Positions 1-8,823 of a DNA stretch of 64,000 nt are shown here, in pieces. The notes under the pieces were generated by a model. The model was not told the DNA's origin and ran no database searches. It saw nothing but the letters and a program-made list of their open reading frames with translations. The first letter of the stretch is position 1. Each line of letters starts with the position of its first letter. A program made the translations under genes and the position numbers. Origin of the DNA: JANPIX01 sp031425195 (GTDB lineage: Bacteria > Pseudomonadota > Alphaproteobacteria > Rhodobacterales > Rhodobacteraceae); NCBI GenBank assembly GCA_031425195.1, contig JANPIX010000013.1, positions 62,001 through 126,000 on the forward strand. Direction: 5' to 3'.

Positions 1-1
1 G

Positions 2-382
2 GCCAATTCCGTGTCGATGCTGCGGCAGGTGGTAACGCGCGGCACGGCAAGTCTGGGCGAAGTCGAAGGATACGCAGTGGCCGGGAAAACCGGAACGGCG
101 GACAAGCCCCGGCGGTCAGGCGGATATTACGAAGACAAGGTGGTAAACACTTTTGCAAGCATCTATCCCGCCAACGACCCGAAATACGTGCTTGTCGTGA
201 CGCTGGATGAACCCGTCGAAACGTCGGGGCCCAAACCGCGCCGGACGGCGGGTTGGACGGCGGTGCCGGTCGCCGCCGAAATCATCCGCCGCACGTCGCC
301 GCTTTTGGGTTTGCGCCCCGAGATTGAAATTGCCCCCGCCGATGAAGTAACTGCCGTCAGTGCGGTGGCAGTCGAAGAATAA
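2..382 (+). CDS. ftsI: FtsI/PBP3 peptidoglycan transpeptidase, 3' end only
   Basis: C-terminal end of the septal class B penicillin-binding protein, which cross-links peptidoglycan at the division site. The reading frame is already open at the first base, so the gene starts upstream of the window. The conserved KTG triad of the transpeptidase domain lies at bases 86-94 (KTGTADK), followed by the usual beta strands (SIYPANDPKYVLVVTLDEP) and a short acidic tail. The catalytic SxxK serine and the membrane anchor are outside the window. Being directly upstream of murE is the standard dcw position and supports ftsI over another class B PBP. The stop codon lies 13 bases before the preferred murE start. 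Confidence 0.93.
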   Translation, partial: ANSVSMLRQVVTRGTASLGEVEGYAVAGKTGTADKPRRSGGYYEDKVVNTFASIYPANDPKYVLVVTLDEPVETSGPKPRRTAGWTAVPVAAEIIRRTSPLLGLRPEIEIAPADEVTAVSAVAVEE

Positions 383-395
383 GGGGCGGGCGGAA

Positions 396-1886
396 ATGGG
401 CGGGTCGGGCAAGACACTTTCAGAACTGGGCCTGACCGCGCGGGGCGGTGCGGACGCAGGCCGGCGGGTGACGGGTCTGGCCACCGACAGCCGGGCTGTG
501 CGCGATGGATTTCTGTTCGCAGCGCTGCCGGGAATGCGGGTTCATGGCGCCGAATTCGCAAGCTTTGCCTTGCGGCAGGGGGCGGGGGCAATTCTGACAG
601 ATGCCGCCGGGGCGGTTGTGGTGACGCAAAGCGGCCTGTTGACGCCGGACGTCGATCTGATCGTTGTCGAAAACGCAGCCGAATCCCTGGCCCGCGCCGC
701 CGCGCTTTGGTTTGCAGCCCAGCCCGAGGTGATGGTGGCCGTGACGGGAACGAACGGAAAGACATCGGTCGCCACGTTTGCCCGCCAGATCTGGACGGCA
801 CTGGGCCACGCGGCCATCAACATCGGCACGACGGGCGTCGAAGGGGCGTGGAGCGCACCTTCCGCCCACACGACGCCCGACCCGATCACCCTGCACCGGG
901 TTCTGGCCGAGGCGGCTGCCGCAGGGGTCACCCATGCGGCGATGGAGGCGTCAAGCCACGGGCTTGACCAGCGCAGGCTTGACGGGGTTCGGCTGCGCGC
1001 TGCGGGCTTCACGAATTTCACCCAGGACCATCTGGATTACCATGGCACGATGGACGCCTATTTCGAGGCCAAGGCAGGCCTGTTCGACCGTGTTCTGGGC
1101 GAAGACGGCGTGGCCGTCATCAACCTGAACGATCCGCGCGGCGCGGACCTTGCCGCCCGCGCCGATGCGCGGGGGCAGCGGCTGCTGGCCGTGGGTCACG
1201 GCGTTGCCTGCGATCTGCGCCTTCTGGGGCAGCGGTTCGATGCGACGGGGCAAGAGGTTCGCCTGCACTGGCAGGGCCGGGCCTATCAGGTGAGGATCGG
1301 CCTGATTGGCGGGTTTCAGGCGGAAAACGTAGCGCTGGCGGCGGGGCTTGTGATTGCGGCGGGTGCGCCTGCGGGCGACGTCATGGCCGTTCTTCCGCAA
1401 CTCACCGGGGTGCGGGGCCGGATGCAATTGGCGGCGACGCGGGCCAATGGTGCCGCTGTCTATGTGGATTATGCCCATACCCCCGACGCCATCGCCACGG
1501 CCCTGCGTGCCATGCGGCCCCATGTGATGGGCAGGCTGGTGGTGGTTTTCGGGGCTGGTGGCGACCGTGACCGGAGCAAGCGCCCGCTGATGGGGCAGGC
1601 GGCGCGCGAAAATGCGGATGTCGTGTTTGTGACGGACGACAACCCGCGCGGCGAAAACCCCGCGGACATCCGGGCCGCAATCCTTGCCGCCTGTCCTGAC
1701 GCCACCGAAGTGGGTGACCGCGCCGAGGCGATATTGCGCGGGGTTGATGCGCTGTTGCCCGGAGACGCGCTGCTGATTGCAGGCAAGGGGCATGAAACCG
1801 GGCAGACAATCGCGGGCGAGGTGTATCCTTTCGACGATGTGGAACAGGCCAGCGTTTCGGTGGCAGCACTGGATGGGGTGATCTGA
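396..1886 (+). CDS. murE: UDP-MurNAc-L-Ala-D-Glu:meso-DAP ligase
   Basis: Cytoplasmic ATP-dependent ligase that adds the third stem residue to the peptidoglycan precursor. About 496 aa, usual for the family. It has the Mur ligase ATP loop TGTNGKT at residues 117-123 and the DNPR motif at 415-418, which in this family marks meso-diaminopimelate rather than lysine as substrate. The frame stays open to an ATG at 360, but that start would overlap ftsI. The ATG at 396 is preceded by a purine-rich AAGGGGCGGGCGGA and begins a normal N-terminus. The stop overlaps the murF start (TGATG), so translation of the two is probably coupled. Confidence 0.97.
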   Translation: MGGSGKTLSELGLTARGGADAGRRVTGLATDSRAVRDGFLFAALPGMRVHGAEFASFALRQGAGAILTDAAGAVVVTQSGLLTPDVDLIVVENAAESLARAAALWFAAQPEVMVAVTGTNGKTSVATFARQIWTALGHAAINIGTTGVEGAWSAPSAHTTPDPITLHRVLAEAAAAGVTHAAMEASSHGLDQRRLDGVRLRAAGFTNFTQDHLDYHGTMDAYFEAKAGLFDRVLGEDGVAVINLNDPRGADLAARADARGQRLLAVGHGVACDLRLLGQRFDATGQEVRLHWQGRAYQVRIGLIGGFQAENVALAAGLVIAAGAPAGDVMAVLPQLTGVRGRMQLAATRANGAAVYVDYAHTPDAIATALRAMRPHVMGRLVVVFGAGGDRDRSKRPLMGQAARENADVVFVTDDNPRGENPADIRAAILAACPDATEVGDRAEAILRGVDALLPGDALLIAGKGHETGQTIAGEVYPFDDVEQASVSVAALDGVI

Positions 1887-3328
1887 TGGCACTGTGGACA
1901 GCACAAGAGGCCGTCGAGGCGACCGGGGCAAAAGCCACGTCCGACTGGGTGGCCACAGGCGTGTCGATTGATACCCGAACCCTGCAGCCGGGCGATCTGT
2001 TCATCGCCCTTTCGGATGCGCGGGACGGGCACGAGTTTGTCGCGGCAGCACTGGAAAAGGGGGCTGCGGCGGCCATGGTCACGCATGTTCCTGCCGGTGT
2101 CGCCATCGACGCGCCGCTTCTGGTCGTGCCGGACGTTCTGGCCGGATTGCAGTGTCTGGCCCGCGCCGCCCGCGCGCGGACCAAGGCGCGCGTCATCGGC
2201 GTCACGGGGTCGGTTGGCAAAACGAGCACAAAGGACATGTTGGCGCAGATGCTGTCGGGGCAAGGCCGGGTGCATGCGGCAGCGGCAAGTTACAACAACC
2301 ATTGGGGGGTGCCGCTGACGCTTGCGCGGATGCCGGCAAACGTTGATTTTGCGGTGATTGAGATCGGGATGAACCATCCGGGCGAAATCGCACCGCTGGC
2401 GCGACTGGCGCAACTTGATGTGGCGATCGTCACCACAGTTGCCGCGGCCCATCTGGAAGCGTTCGACAGCATCGACGGCATCGCCCATGAAAAGGCATCG
2501 ATCTTTCAGGGCTTGCGGCCCGGTGGTACTGCCATCCTGCGGGCGGATATCGGCACGACACATATTCTGATGGCAGCGGCACAGGCGCAGGGTGCGCAGA
2601 TCGTGAGGTTCGGCGAAACGTCCGCAGCCGATTACTGGCTTGAAAACCCCCGCGCGACGGCCGAGGCGACCTGCGGTCACGCGGTTCACCACGGCGCTTC
2701 GCGTCTGTTCAAGGTATCATCGCCAGGTCGTCACTTTGCCGTAAACGCGCTGGCGGTGCTGGCGGTGGCCGATGTGCTTGGGCTTGACCCGGATATTTCG
2801 GCGCATGATCTGGGGCGCTGGCAACCCCCCGCAGGCCGGGGCACGCGTGAACGGATCATGGTTGACCCGGTGGAAGACCTGTTCTTCGATCTGATCGATG
2901 ACGCCTTCAACGCCAACCCGGCGTCGATGGCGGCAAGCCTTGAGGTGCTGGCGATCACTGAACCGACGAACGGCATCGGTTCTGTGGGCGCTGGCCGCCG
3001 CATCGCTGTTCTGGGCGACATGCTGGAACTTGGGCCGACGGAACGGGCGCTGCACGCGGGCATTGCCGACCTGCCGGCGCTTGCGGCCATCTCGACGATC
3101 CACTGCGTCGGCCCCCGGATGCGCGCGCTTTACGACCGGCTGCCACAGCGACAGCGGGGGGAATGGGTGGCCACGGCACAGGATCTTGTGCCGCGTGCGC
3201 GGCGGTTGTTCGATGCAGGCGACGTGGTGATGGTCAAGGGTTCCAAGGGAATAAAGGTGTCGCTGGTGGTTGACGCCCTGCGCAAACTGGGGCAGTCGCG
3301 CCCCCAAGAAACAAACGAGGCAGGATAA
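1886..3328 (+). CDS. murF: UDP-MurNAc-tripeptide:D-Ala-D-Ala ligase
   Basis: Adds D-Ala-D-Ala to the UDP-MurNAc-tripeptide, the last cytoplasmic step before the lipid carrier. 480 aa, slightly longer than the E. coli enzyme. The ATP-binding loop TGSVGKT is at residues 107-113, and the central Mur ligase motif EIGMNHPGEI follows. The start codon overlaps the murE stop, and the stop (TAATG) overlaps the mraY start, so murE, murF and mraY form one coupled translational chain. No anomalies were seen. The closest alternative, MurE, is already present next door and lacks this arrangement of motifs. Confidence 0.97.
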   Translation: MALWTAQEAVEATGAKATSDWVATGVSIDTRTLQPGDLFIALSDARDGHEFVAAALEKGAAAAMVTHVPAGVAIDAPLLVVPDVLAGLQCLARAARARTKARVIGVTGSVGKTSTKDMLAQMLSGQGRVHAAAASYNNHWGVPLTLARMPANVDFAVIEIGMNHPGEIAPLARLAQLDVAIVTTVAAAHLEAFDSIDGIAHEKASIFQGLRPGGTAILRADIGTTHILMAAAQAQGAQIVRFGETSAADYWLENPRATAEATCGHAVHHGASRLFKVSSPGRHFAVNALAVLAVADVLGLDPDISAHDLGRWQPPAGRGTRERIMVDPVEDLFFDLIDDAFNANPASMAASLEVLAITEPTNGIGSVGAGRRIAVLGDMLELGPTERALHAGIADLPALAAISTIHCVGPRMRALYDRLPQRQRGEWVATAQDLVPRARRLFDAGDVVMVKGSKGIKVSLVVDALRKLGQSRPQETNEAG

Positions 3329-4410
3329 TGCTTTTCTGGTTGACCGAATTTTCGGATGGTGGCGACCTTTTCAACCTTCTCCGCTATCTCACGGTCCGCG
3401 CGGGGGCTGCCTTCATGACTGCGCTGATTTTCGGCTTTATCTTTGGCCGCCCGTTGATCAACCTGTTGCGCCGCAAGCAGGGAAAGGGGCAGCCGATCCG
3501 GGACGACGGCCCGCAAACGCATTTCGCCAAGGCCGGGACCCCGACGATGGGTGGGTTGCTGATCCTGTCGGCGGTGATTTTTTCGACGCTGCTGTGGGCG
3601 CAACTGACCAACCCCTATGTCTGGATCGTGCTGCTGGTCACGCTGGCCTTTGGCCTGATCGGTTTTGCCGATGACTATGCCAAGGTTACAAAGCAGAACA
3701 CCAAGGGTGTCAGCAGCCGTGTCCGGTTCGTTCTGGGTCTGGTGATCGCCGGACTTGCCGCCTATGCCGCCGCCATGTTCCATCCGGAAGGTCTGACCAA
3801 TCAGCTTGCCGTGCCGTTCTTCAAGGATGTGCTGATCAACCTTGGCGTCCTGTTTGTGCCCTTCGGCATGATCGTGATCGTGGGCGCGGCGAATGCGGTC
3901 AATCTGACGGATGGTCTGGACGGGCTGGCCATCATGCCGGTGATGATTGCGGGCGGCACATTGGGCATCATCGCCTATGTCGTGGGGAACGCGAATTTCT
4001 CTGAATATCTGGGCATTCACTTCGTGCCGGGCACCGGCGAACTCCTCGTGTTCGCATCCGCACTGTTCGGGGGCGGGCTGGGCTTTCTGTGGTACAACGC
4101 GCCGCCCGCCGCGGTGTTCATGGGCGATACCGGGTCACTGGCCCTTGGCGGGGCGCTGGGTGCCATTGCCGTCTGCACCAAGCATGAAATCGTGCTGGCC
4201 ATCGTGGGCGGACTGTTCGTGGTCGAGGCGCTGAGCGTCATCATTCAGGTCTTGTATTTCAAGCGGACCGGCCGCCGCGTCTTCCTGATGGCCCCGATCC
4301 ATCACCATTTCGAAAAGAAGGGCTGGGCCGAACCGCAGATCGTGATCCGGTTCTGGATCATCTCGCTCATCCTCGCGATGATTGGTCTGGCGACGCTGAA
4401 GGTCCGGTGA
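3328..4410 (+). CDS. mraY: Phospho-MurNAc-pentapeptide transferase
   Basis: Integral membrane enzyme that transfers phospho-MurNAc-pentapeptide to undecaprenyl phosphate, giving lipid I. 360 aa with about ten hydrophobic segments, the normal size and topology. Diagnostic motifs are all visible: the Asp pair in FADDYAKVTK, NLTDGLDGLA, MGDTGSLALGG, and the histidine run HHHFEKKG near the C-terminus. It is the third gene of the murE-murF-mraY chain. Unusually, it is followed by a roughly 1.2 kb interruption (a yjhX remnant and an SDR gene) before murD, where many relatives continue directly. Confidence 0.98.
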   Translation: MLFWLTEFSDGGDLFNLLRYLTVRAGAAFMTALIFGFIFGRPLINLLRRKQGKGQPIRDDGPQTHFAKAGTPTMGGLLILSAVIFSTLLWAQLTNPYVWIVLLVTLAFGLIGFADDYAKVTKQNTKGVSSRVRFVLGLVIAGLAAYAAAMFHPEGLTNQLAVPFFKDVLINLGVLFVPFGMIVIVGAANAVNLTDGLDGLAIMPVMIAGGTLGIIAYVVGNANFSEYLGIHFVPGTGELLVFASALFGGGLGFLWYNAPPAAVFMGDTGSLALGGALGAIAVCTKHEIVLAIVGGLFVVEALSVIIQVLYFKRTGRRVFLMAPIHHHFEKKGWAEPQIVIRFWIISLILAMIGLATLKVR

Positions 4411-4622
4411 CCCTGCAGCCCTGCGTTGGTCGGGTTGCCACTGCTGCCCAGCCTTGCTAAAACATCCGCAGGCGAACCAGCCGGGGTGAGGGACCCATGT
4501 CCGAGATTGCAACCAACGCCTGAGGTATTCCCGCCGGAATGACCTTGGGATGTCCCGCAGCGGCCAGCCATTCGGCGACCCTGTTGGTGTTGTTATTGCA
4601 ACCCAATTCGGACGATCTTTCG

Positions 4623-4878
4623 ATGAACATTTCAAGAAACGAACAGCGCGTGCTGCACGTGCCGGCGCAGGGTGGCCACATCCGCCACCTGCGCGATAAC
4701 GGAGGCCTGCGCATTACCGAGGTGATCTGCCACACGCGCGATGGTCTGGTACTGGCGATTGCACCGTGCCGGTCTTTCAGAAACTGCGGCGCAAGGGGTT
4801 GATTGCGTCGGTCGGTGGCGAACCTTACCGGATCTCGCTTTTGGGGCGGCGGCCGTGCGCGCGCAACTGGACAATCGC
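4623..4878 (+). pseudogene. YjhX/UPF0386-family toxin-like remnant, two frameshifts
   Basis: From the ATG at 4623 the protein reads MNISRNEQRVLHVPAQGG, then IRHLRDN and RITEVICHTRDGL, which matches the start of UPF0386/YjhX proteins as I recall them (family pattern MNISRNEQRVLHVLAQGG). The family sequence leaves that frame at about 4756 and continues in the second frame as DCTVPVFQKLRRKGLIAS and GGEPYRISLLG. It changes frame again at about 4848 and ends AAVRAQLDNR. Both shifts fit loss of a single base. No stop follows the usual family end. YjhX is known in E. coli as the toxin of a YjhX-YjhQ pair, and no yjhQ antitoxin is visible here. Bases 4411-4622 before it hold no gene I recognise. Sequencing error is the main alternative to true decay. 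Confidence 0.75.
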
Positions 4879-4927
4879 GGCTGGGCCCGGCAAAGTCGCG
4901 CGGGTCATCCGCCCTTGAGAGCCGCTT

Positions 4928-5599
4928 ATGCCCCGCCCCTTGCATCCGACCGCCCTTGTGACTGGCGGCAATCGCGGCATTGGCCGTGCCATCGCGGCCG
5001 GGCTGGTCGCGCGTGGCGTCCGGGTCACGATCGGATCGCGGGTGCTGGCCGATGGGCAGGCGGCGGCGCAGGCCATCGGATGCGCGTCGGTGCACATTGA
5101 TCTGACGGATCCTGACAGCAGTTTCGCCGCCGTCACCGCGGCAGGCGGCTATGACATTCTGGTCAACAATGCGGGTATCCTGAACGACGTGTCGCTGCTG
5201 ACCCCGAAAAGCGATTTCGCAGTGGCGATGGAAGTGATGGTGGCGGCACCGCTTGATCTTGTGCGCATGTGCGTGCCGCATTGGCGTGACACGGGATGGG
5301 GGCGGATCGTCAATCTGTCCTCGGGCTGGGGGGCCCATGCCGAGGGGTTGGGCGGGCCGGGTGCCTATGGCGTGGCAAAGGCTGCACTCAATGCGCTGAC
5401 ACGGGCGTTGCCACGCGACCTGCCGCCGGGGGTCAAGGTCAACGCCTGTTGTCCGGGCTGGGTGATGACGCGGATGGGCGGTGATAAAGCGCCCCGCACA
5501 GCAGAGCAGGGGGCGGATACGCCGGTCTGGCTTGCACTGTTGCCCGAAGATGGCCCGACGGGCGGCTTCTTCCGCGACCGTCAGCCGATTGCGTGGTGA
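4928..5599 (+). CDS. SDR-family oxidoreductase
   Basis: Short-chain dehydrogenase/reductase with a Rossmann fold, 223 aa. The cofactor motif TGGNRGIGRAI is at residues 12-22, followed by the structural NNAG, a catalytic serine in VNLSSG, and the YGVAK motif that supplies the active-site Tyr and Lys. The C-terminal part is short compared with typical 250-aa SDRs. Substrate cannot be told from the sequence; the family includes FabG-like 3-oxoacyl-ACP reductases, but fabG normally sits with other fatty-acid genes, which are absent here. It lies on the same strand inside the dcw cluster and may be co-transcribed without being part of the wall pathway. Confidence 0.88.
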   Translation: MPRPLHPTALVTGGNRGIGRAIAAGLVARGVRVTIGSRVLADGQAAAQAIGCASVHIDLTDPDSSFAAVTAAGGYDILVNNAGILNDVSLLTPKSDFAVAMEVMVAAPLDLVRMCVPHWRDTGWGRIVNLSSGWGAHAEGLGGPGAYGVAKAALNALTRALPRDLPPGVKVNACCPGWVMTRMGGDKAPRTAEQGADTPVWLALLPEDGPTGGFFRDRQPIAW

Positions 5600-5675
5600 C
5601 GGGGCGCCGGGGCCCTTTCAACGGCGGGCAATCTTCATTATCCCGCCACCAACGTCAGATGCGAGGGCAAATTCG

Positions 5676-7079
5676 ATGATACCGGTTCGGGGCTACGACG
5701 GCATAAAGGTTGCTGTACTGGGGTTAGGGCGATCGGGCCTGACGACGGCGCGCGCGCTTGTCGCGGGGGGGGCCGAGGTGATTGTCTGGGATGACAGCGT
5801 CGAGGCGCGCGAGGCGGCGTCGGCCGAAGGTTTTACCCTGACCGACCTTGCCCGTACCGGCGCGCTGGAGGGCGTGGCCTGTCTGATCACCAGCCCCGGC
5901 ATCCCGCATCTTTACCCGGCCCCGCACCCCGTCATCCGGCTGGCAATGGAGGCAGGCATTCCGGTGGACAACGACATCGGCCTGTTCTTCCGCAGCTTTG
6001 CCACGACAGACTGGGATGATTTCGAGATTGCGCCGCGCGTGATCGCGGTGACGGGGTCGAACGGCAAATCCACGACCACGGCATTGATCCACCATATTCT
6101 GGAGGTGGCGGAACGGCCCACCCAGATGGGCGGAAACATCGGTCGCGGTGTTCTTGATCTTGAACCGGCGACGGATGGGTCGGTGATCGTTCTTGAACTG
6201 TCCAGTTATCAGACGGAACTCGCCCGGTCCCTGACGCCTGACATCGCAGTGTTCACCAACCTTTCGCCCGATCATCTTGACCGGCACGGCGGGATGGGCG
6301 GCTATTTCGCGGCCAAGCGCCGCCTGTTTTCCGAAGGCGGCCCCGATCGCGCCATCATCGGGGTGGACGAACCAGAAGGCCGGTATCTGGCCAATCATCT
6401 GGCCATGGCGGCGGGGGATGACCGCGTGATCCGCATTTCGTCGGGGCAAAAGCTGGAGTCGTTCGGCTGGTCCGTCTTTGCCCGCAAGGGGTTTCTTGCG
6501 GAATGGCGCAAGGGCCGTCAGGTGGCCAGCATTGATCTGCGCGCGATTGCCGGTTTGCCCGGTGCGCACAATCATCAGAACGCCTGTGCCGCTTATGCCG
6601 CCGTTCGCACGCTTGGGATCGCCCCCCGCGTGATCGAAGAGGCGTTCCATTCCTTTGCCGGGCTGCCGCACCGCAGTCAGGCCGTGGGCGAAAAGGCCGG
6701 TGTGCGGTTCGTCAATGACAGCAAGGCCACCAATGTGGACAGCGCCGCCAAGGCGCTTCAGGCGTTTCCCCGCATTCGCTGGATCGCGGGCGGCATGGGC
6801 AAGGACGGCGGAATTGCCGCGCTGACGCCGTATCTGGGGTCGGTGGTCAAAGCCTATCTGATCGGCCATTCGGCCCGCGATTTTGCGCTGCAACTGGGCG
6901 ACACGCCGTATGAGATATCGGAAACCATGGCGCAGGCTGTGGCATCCGCTGCGCGCGATGCCGTGGCGGGCGAGGTGGTTCTGTTGGCCCCGGCTGCGGC
7001 ATCGTTCGACCAATACCCGAACTTTGAACGGCGGGGCGATGATTTCGTGGCGCAGGTTCGTCAGTGGGTCGCGGCATGA
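5676..7079 (+). CDS. murD: UDP-MurNAc-L-Ala:D-Glu ligase
   Basis: Cytoplasmic ligase adding D-glutamate, the second stem residue. About 467 aa, normal for MurD. It opens with the nucleotide-fold motif VLGLGRSGLTTARAL, has the ATP loop TGSNGKS at residues 126-132, and the central-domain segment ELSSYQTE that binds the UMP-sugar. The frame is open from 5481, but that part overlaps the SDR gene and looks unlike any Mur ligase. The ATG at 5676, after GAGGGCAAATTCG, gives the expected N-terminus. The last bases overlap the start of the following GFA-domain gene (ATGA). Confidence 0.96.
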   Translation: MIPVRGYDGIKVAVLGLGRSGLTTARALVAGGAEVIVWDDSVEAREAASAEGFTLTDLARTGALEGVACLITSPGIPHLYPAPHPVIRLAMEAGIPVDNDIGLFFRSFATTDWDDFEIAPRVIAVTGSNGKSTTTALIHHILEVAERPTQMGGNIGRGVLDLEPATDGSVIVLELSSYQTELARSLTPDIAVFTNLSPDHLDRHGGMGGYFAAKRRLFSEGGPDRAIIGVDEPEGRYLANHLAMAAGDDRVIRISSGQKLESFGWSVFARKGFLAEWRKGRQVASIDLRAIAGLPGAHNHQNACAAYAAVRTLGIAPRVIEEAFHSFAGLPHRSQAVGEKAGVRFVNDSKATNVDSAAKALQAFPRIRWIAGGMGKDGGIAALTPYLGSVVKAYLIGHSARDFALQLGDTPYEISETMAQAVASAARDAVAGEVVLLAPAAASFDQYPNFERRGDDFVAQVRQWVAA

Positions 7080-7537
7080 TCGGCACCTGCACGTGCGGGC
7101 ATGTGCAGTTTGAAATGACGGGTCCGCCATTGTTCGTGCACGCCTGTCACTGCACCTGGTGCCAGCGGGAAACCGGTGGCCCCCATGCCATCAACGCCAT
7201 GATCGAAGGCGACAGGGTGCGGGTTCTTGCCGGACAGCCGGCCGAGATCATAACGCCGTCAAATTCCGGCAAGGGGCAGATCATCCTGCGCTGCCCGGAT
7301 TGTCATGTGGCGCTGTGGTCGCATTATTCCGGCATGGGCCGCAAACTTGCCTTCGTGCGGACGGGCACGCTTGCGGATCCCGACACCTTTCCGCCGGATA
7401 TCCATATTTTCACCTCGACGAAACAGGGCTGGTATGTGGTGCCGCCGGGTGTTCCTAACCTGCCTGCGTATTACGACCGCAAGCAGTATTGGACGAAGGC
7501 CGCGCTGGAACGACTGGCGGTTCTTCGGGCTGGCTGA
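7076..7537 (+). CDS. GFA/CENP-V-domain zinc protein
   Basis: 153-aa protein of the glutathione-dependent formaldehyde-activating (GFA, also called CENP-V) fold. It shows the paired Cys motifs of the family: CTCGHVQFEM at the N-terminus, HACHCTWCQRETG at about residues 22-34, and RCPDCH in the second half. Members bind zinc through these cysteines. Most have unknown function, so a role in formaldehyde removal is not established here. The start ATG overlaps the murD stop, so it is translated with murD. The alternative start at 7064 lies inside murD and has no advantage. Its place in the dcw cluster is unexplained. Confidence 0.88.
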   Translation: MIGTCTCGHVQFEMTGPPLFVHACHCTWCQRETGGPHAINAMIEGDRVRVLAGQPAEIITPSNSGKGQIILRCPDCHVALWSHYSGMGRKLAFVRTGTLADPDTFPPDIHIFTSTKQGWYVVPPGVPNLPAYYDRKQYWTKAALERLAVLRAG

Positions 7538-7656
7538 ACCGCAAAGGCGGCACGCGGCTTTTGTGCTAGTCAGATGCGGCGATCTGGCATATTCTTTCGC
7601 CTGAGATCCGGGAAAACCGGGCCAAAGTGGCAGTGCAGGCAAATCAGGCGGTTTCC

Positions 7657-8823
7657 ATGACTGAGATGGTCTATGGTTCGATGCCCATTCGGGTGCGCGA
7701 ACCGATATTTTCGCGTTGGTGGCGGACGATTGACCGTTGGTCGATGGCGGCAGTGGTGATCCTGTTCGGCATCGGCATCCTGTTGGGTCTGGCCGCGTCG
7801 GTGCCGCTTGCCACCCGTAACGGGCTGGATCCGTTCTATTACGTGCAGCGACAGATGTTTTTTGGCAGCCTTGCGCTGATTGCCATGGTGGTCTGTTCGA
7901 TGCTTTCGCCTGCAATGGTGCGGCGTATCGGGGTGCTTGGGTTCGCGGTGTCGTTCGCGGCACTGGCTTTGCTGCCGTTGTTCGGCACGGATTTCGGCAA
8001 GGGCGCGGTGCGCTGGTTCAGCCTTGGCTTTGCCAGCGTTCAACCGTCAGAGTTCCTGAAGCCCGGGTTCATCGTCCTGTCCGCCTGGCTGATGGCGGCG
8101 TCCCAAGATCTGAACGGCCCGCCGGGCAAATCCATTTCGTTCGCGCTGGCGTCGGTGATCGTGGTGCTTCTGGCACTGCAGCCTGACTTTGGGCAGGCGA
8201 TGCTGGTTCTGTTTGGCTGGGGGGTCGTGTATTTCATTGCGGGCGCACCTTTCCTTCTGATCAGTGTGGTGGTCGGGATCGTTGGGCTGGGCGGGGTGAC
8301 GGCCTATTCCCATTCCGAACACTTTGCCCGGCGGATCGACGGCTTTCTGTCGCCCGATCTCGATCCGCGCACACAGCTTGGCTATGCCGCCAATGCAATT
8401 CAGGAAGGCGGCTTCTTTGGCGTCGGCGTGGGGGCAGGGCAGGTGAAATGGGCGCTGCCTGATGCGCATACCGATTTCATCATCGCAGTTGCTGCCGAAG
8501 AATACGGCCTTGTCCTCGTCGTGTTCATCATCCTGTTGTATTCGATCATCGTGGTGCGGTCGCTGTACCGGCTGACTCGCGAGCGCGATACCTTTGTCCG
8601 GCTGGCCGGGGCCGGGCTGGCCTGTATCTTTGGCGTTCAGGCGATGATCAACATGGGTGTGGCCGTGCGACTTTTGCCTGCCAAGGGCATGACACTGCCC
8701 TTCATCAGTTATGGCGGCAGTTCGGTCATTGCCGCGGGGATCACAGTGGGAATGTTGCTGGCACTGACCCGAAATCGCCCGCAGGGGGAGATCGGTGACA
8801 TCCTCCACGGAAGGGGCCGTTGA
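7657..8823 (+). CDS. ftsW: FtsW, SEDS-family septal glycosyltransferase
   Basis: Polytopic SEDS protein that polymerises septal glycan together with FtsI. About 388 aa with roughly ten membrane segments. The family signature near the C-terminus, GMTLPFISYGGSS, is intact. The start is not obvious: the frame is open from a GTG at 7627, but the ATG at 7657 begins MTEMVYGSMPIR, a beginning I recall from other Rhodobacteraceae FtsW proteins, so I prefer it although the ribosome site is weak. Position between murD and murG separates it from the elongation paralogue RodA. The stop overlaps murG. Confidence 0.95.
   Translation: MTEMVYGSMPIRVREPIFSRWWRTIDRWSMAAVVILFGIGILLGLAASVPLATRNGLDPFYYVQRQMFFGSLALIAMVVCSMLSPAMVRRIGVLGFAVSFAALALLPLFGTDFGKGAVRWFSLGFASVQPSEFLKPGFIVLSAWLMAASQDLNGPPGKSISFALASVIVVLLALQPDFGQAMLVLFGWGVVYFIAGAPFLLISVVVGIVGLGGVTAYSHSEHFARRIDGFLSPDLDPRTQLGYAANAIQEGGFFGVGVGAGQVKWALPDAHTDFIIAVAAEEYGLVLVVFIILLYSIIVVRSLYRLTRERDTFVRLAGAGLACIFGVQAMINMGVAVRLLPAKGMTLPFISYGGSSVIAAGITVGMLLALTRNRPQGEIGDILHGRGR

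Noticed and set aside
5481..5675. 65-codon N-terminal extension of murD
   Set aside because: It overlaps the SDR gene and does not resemble MurD; the internal ATG has a ribosome site and the right N-terminus.
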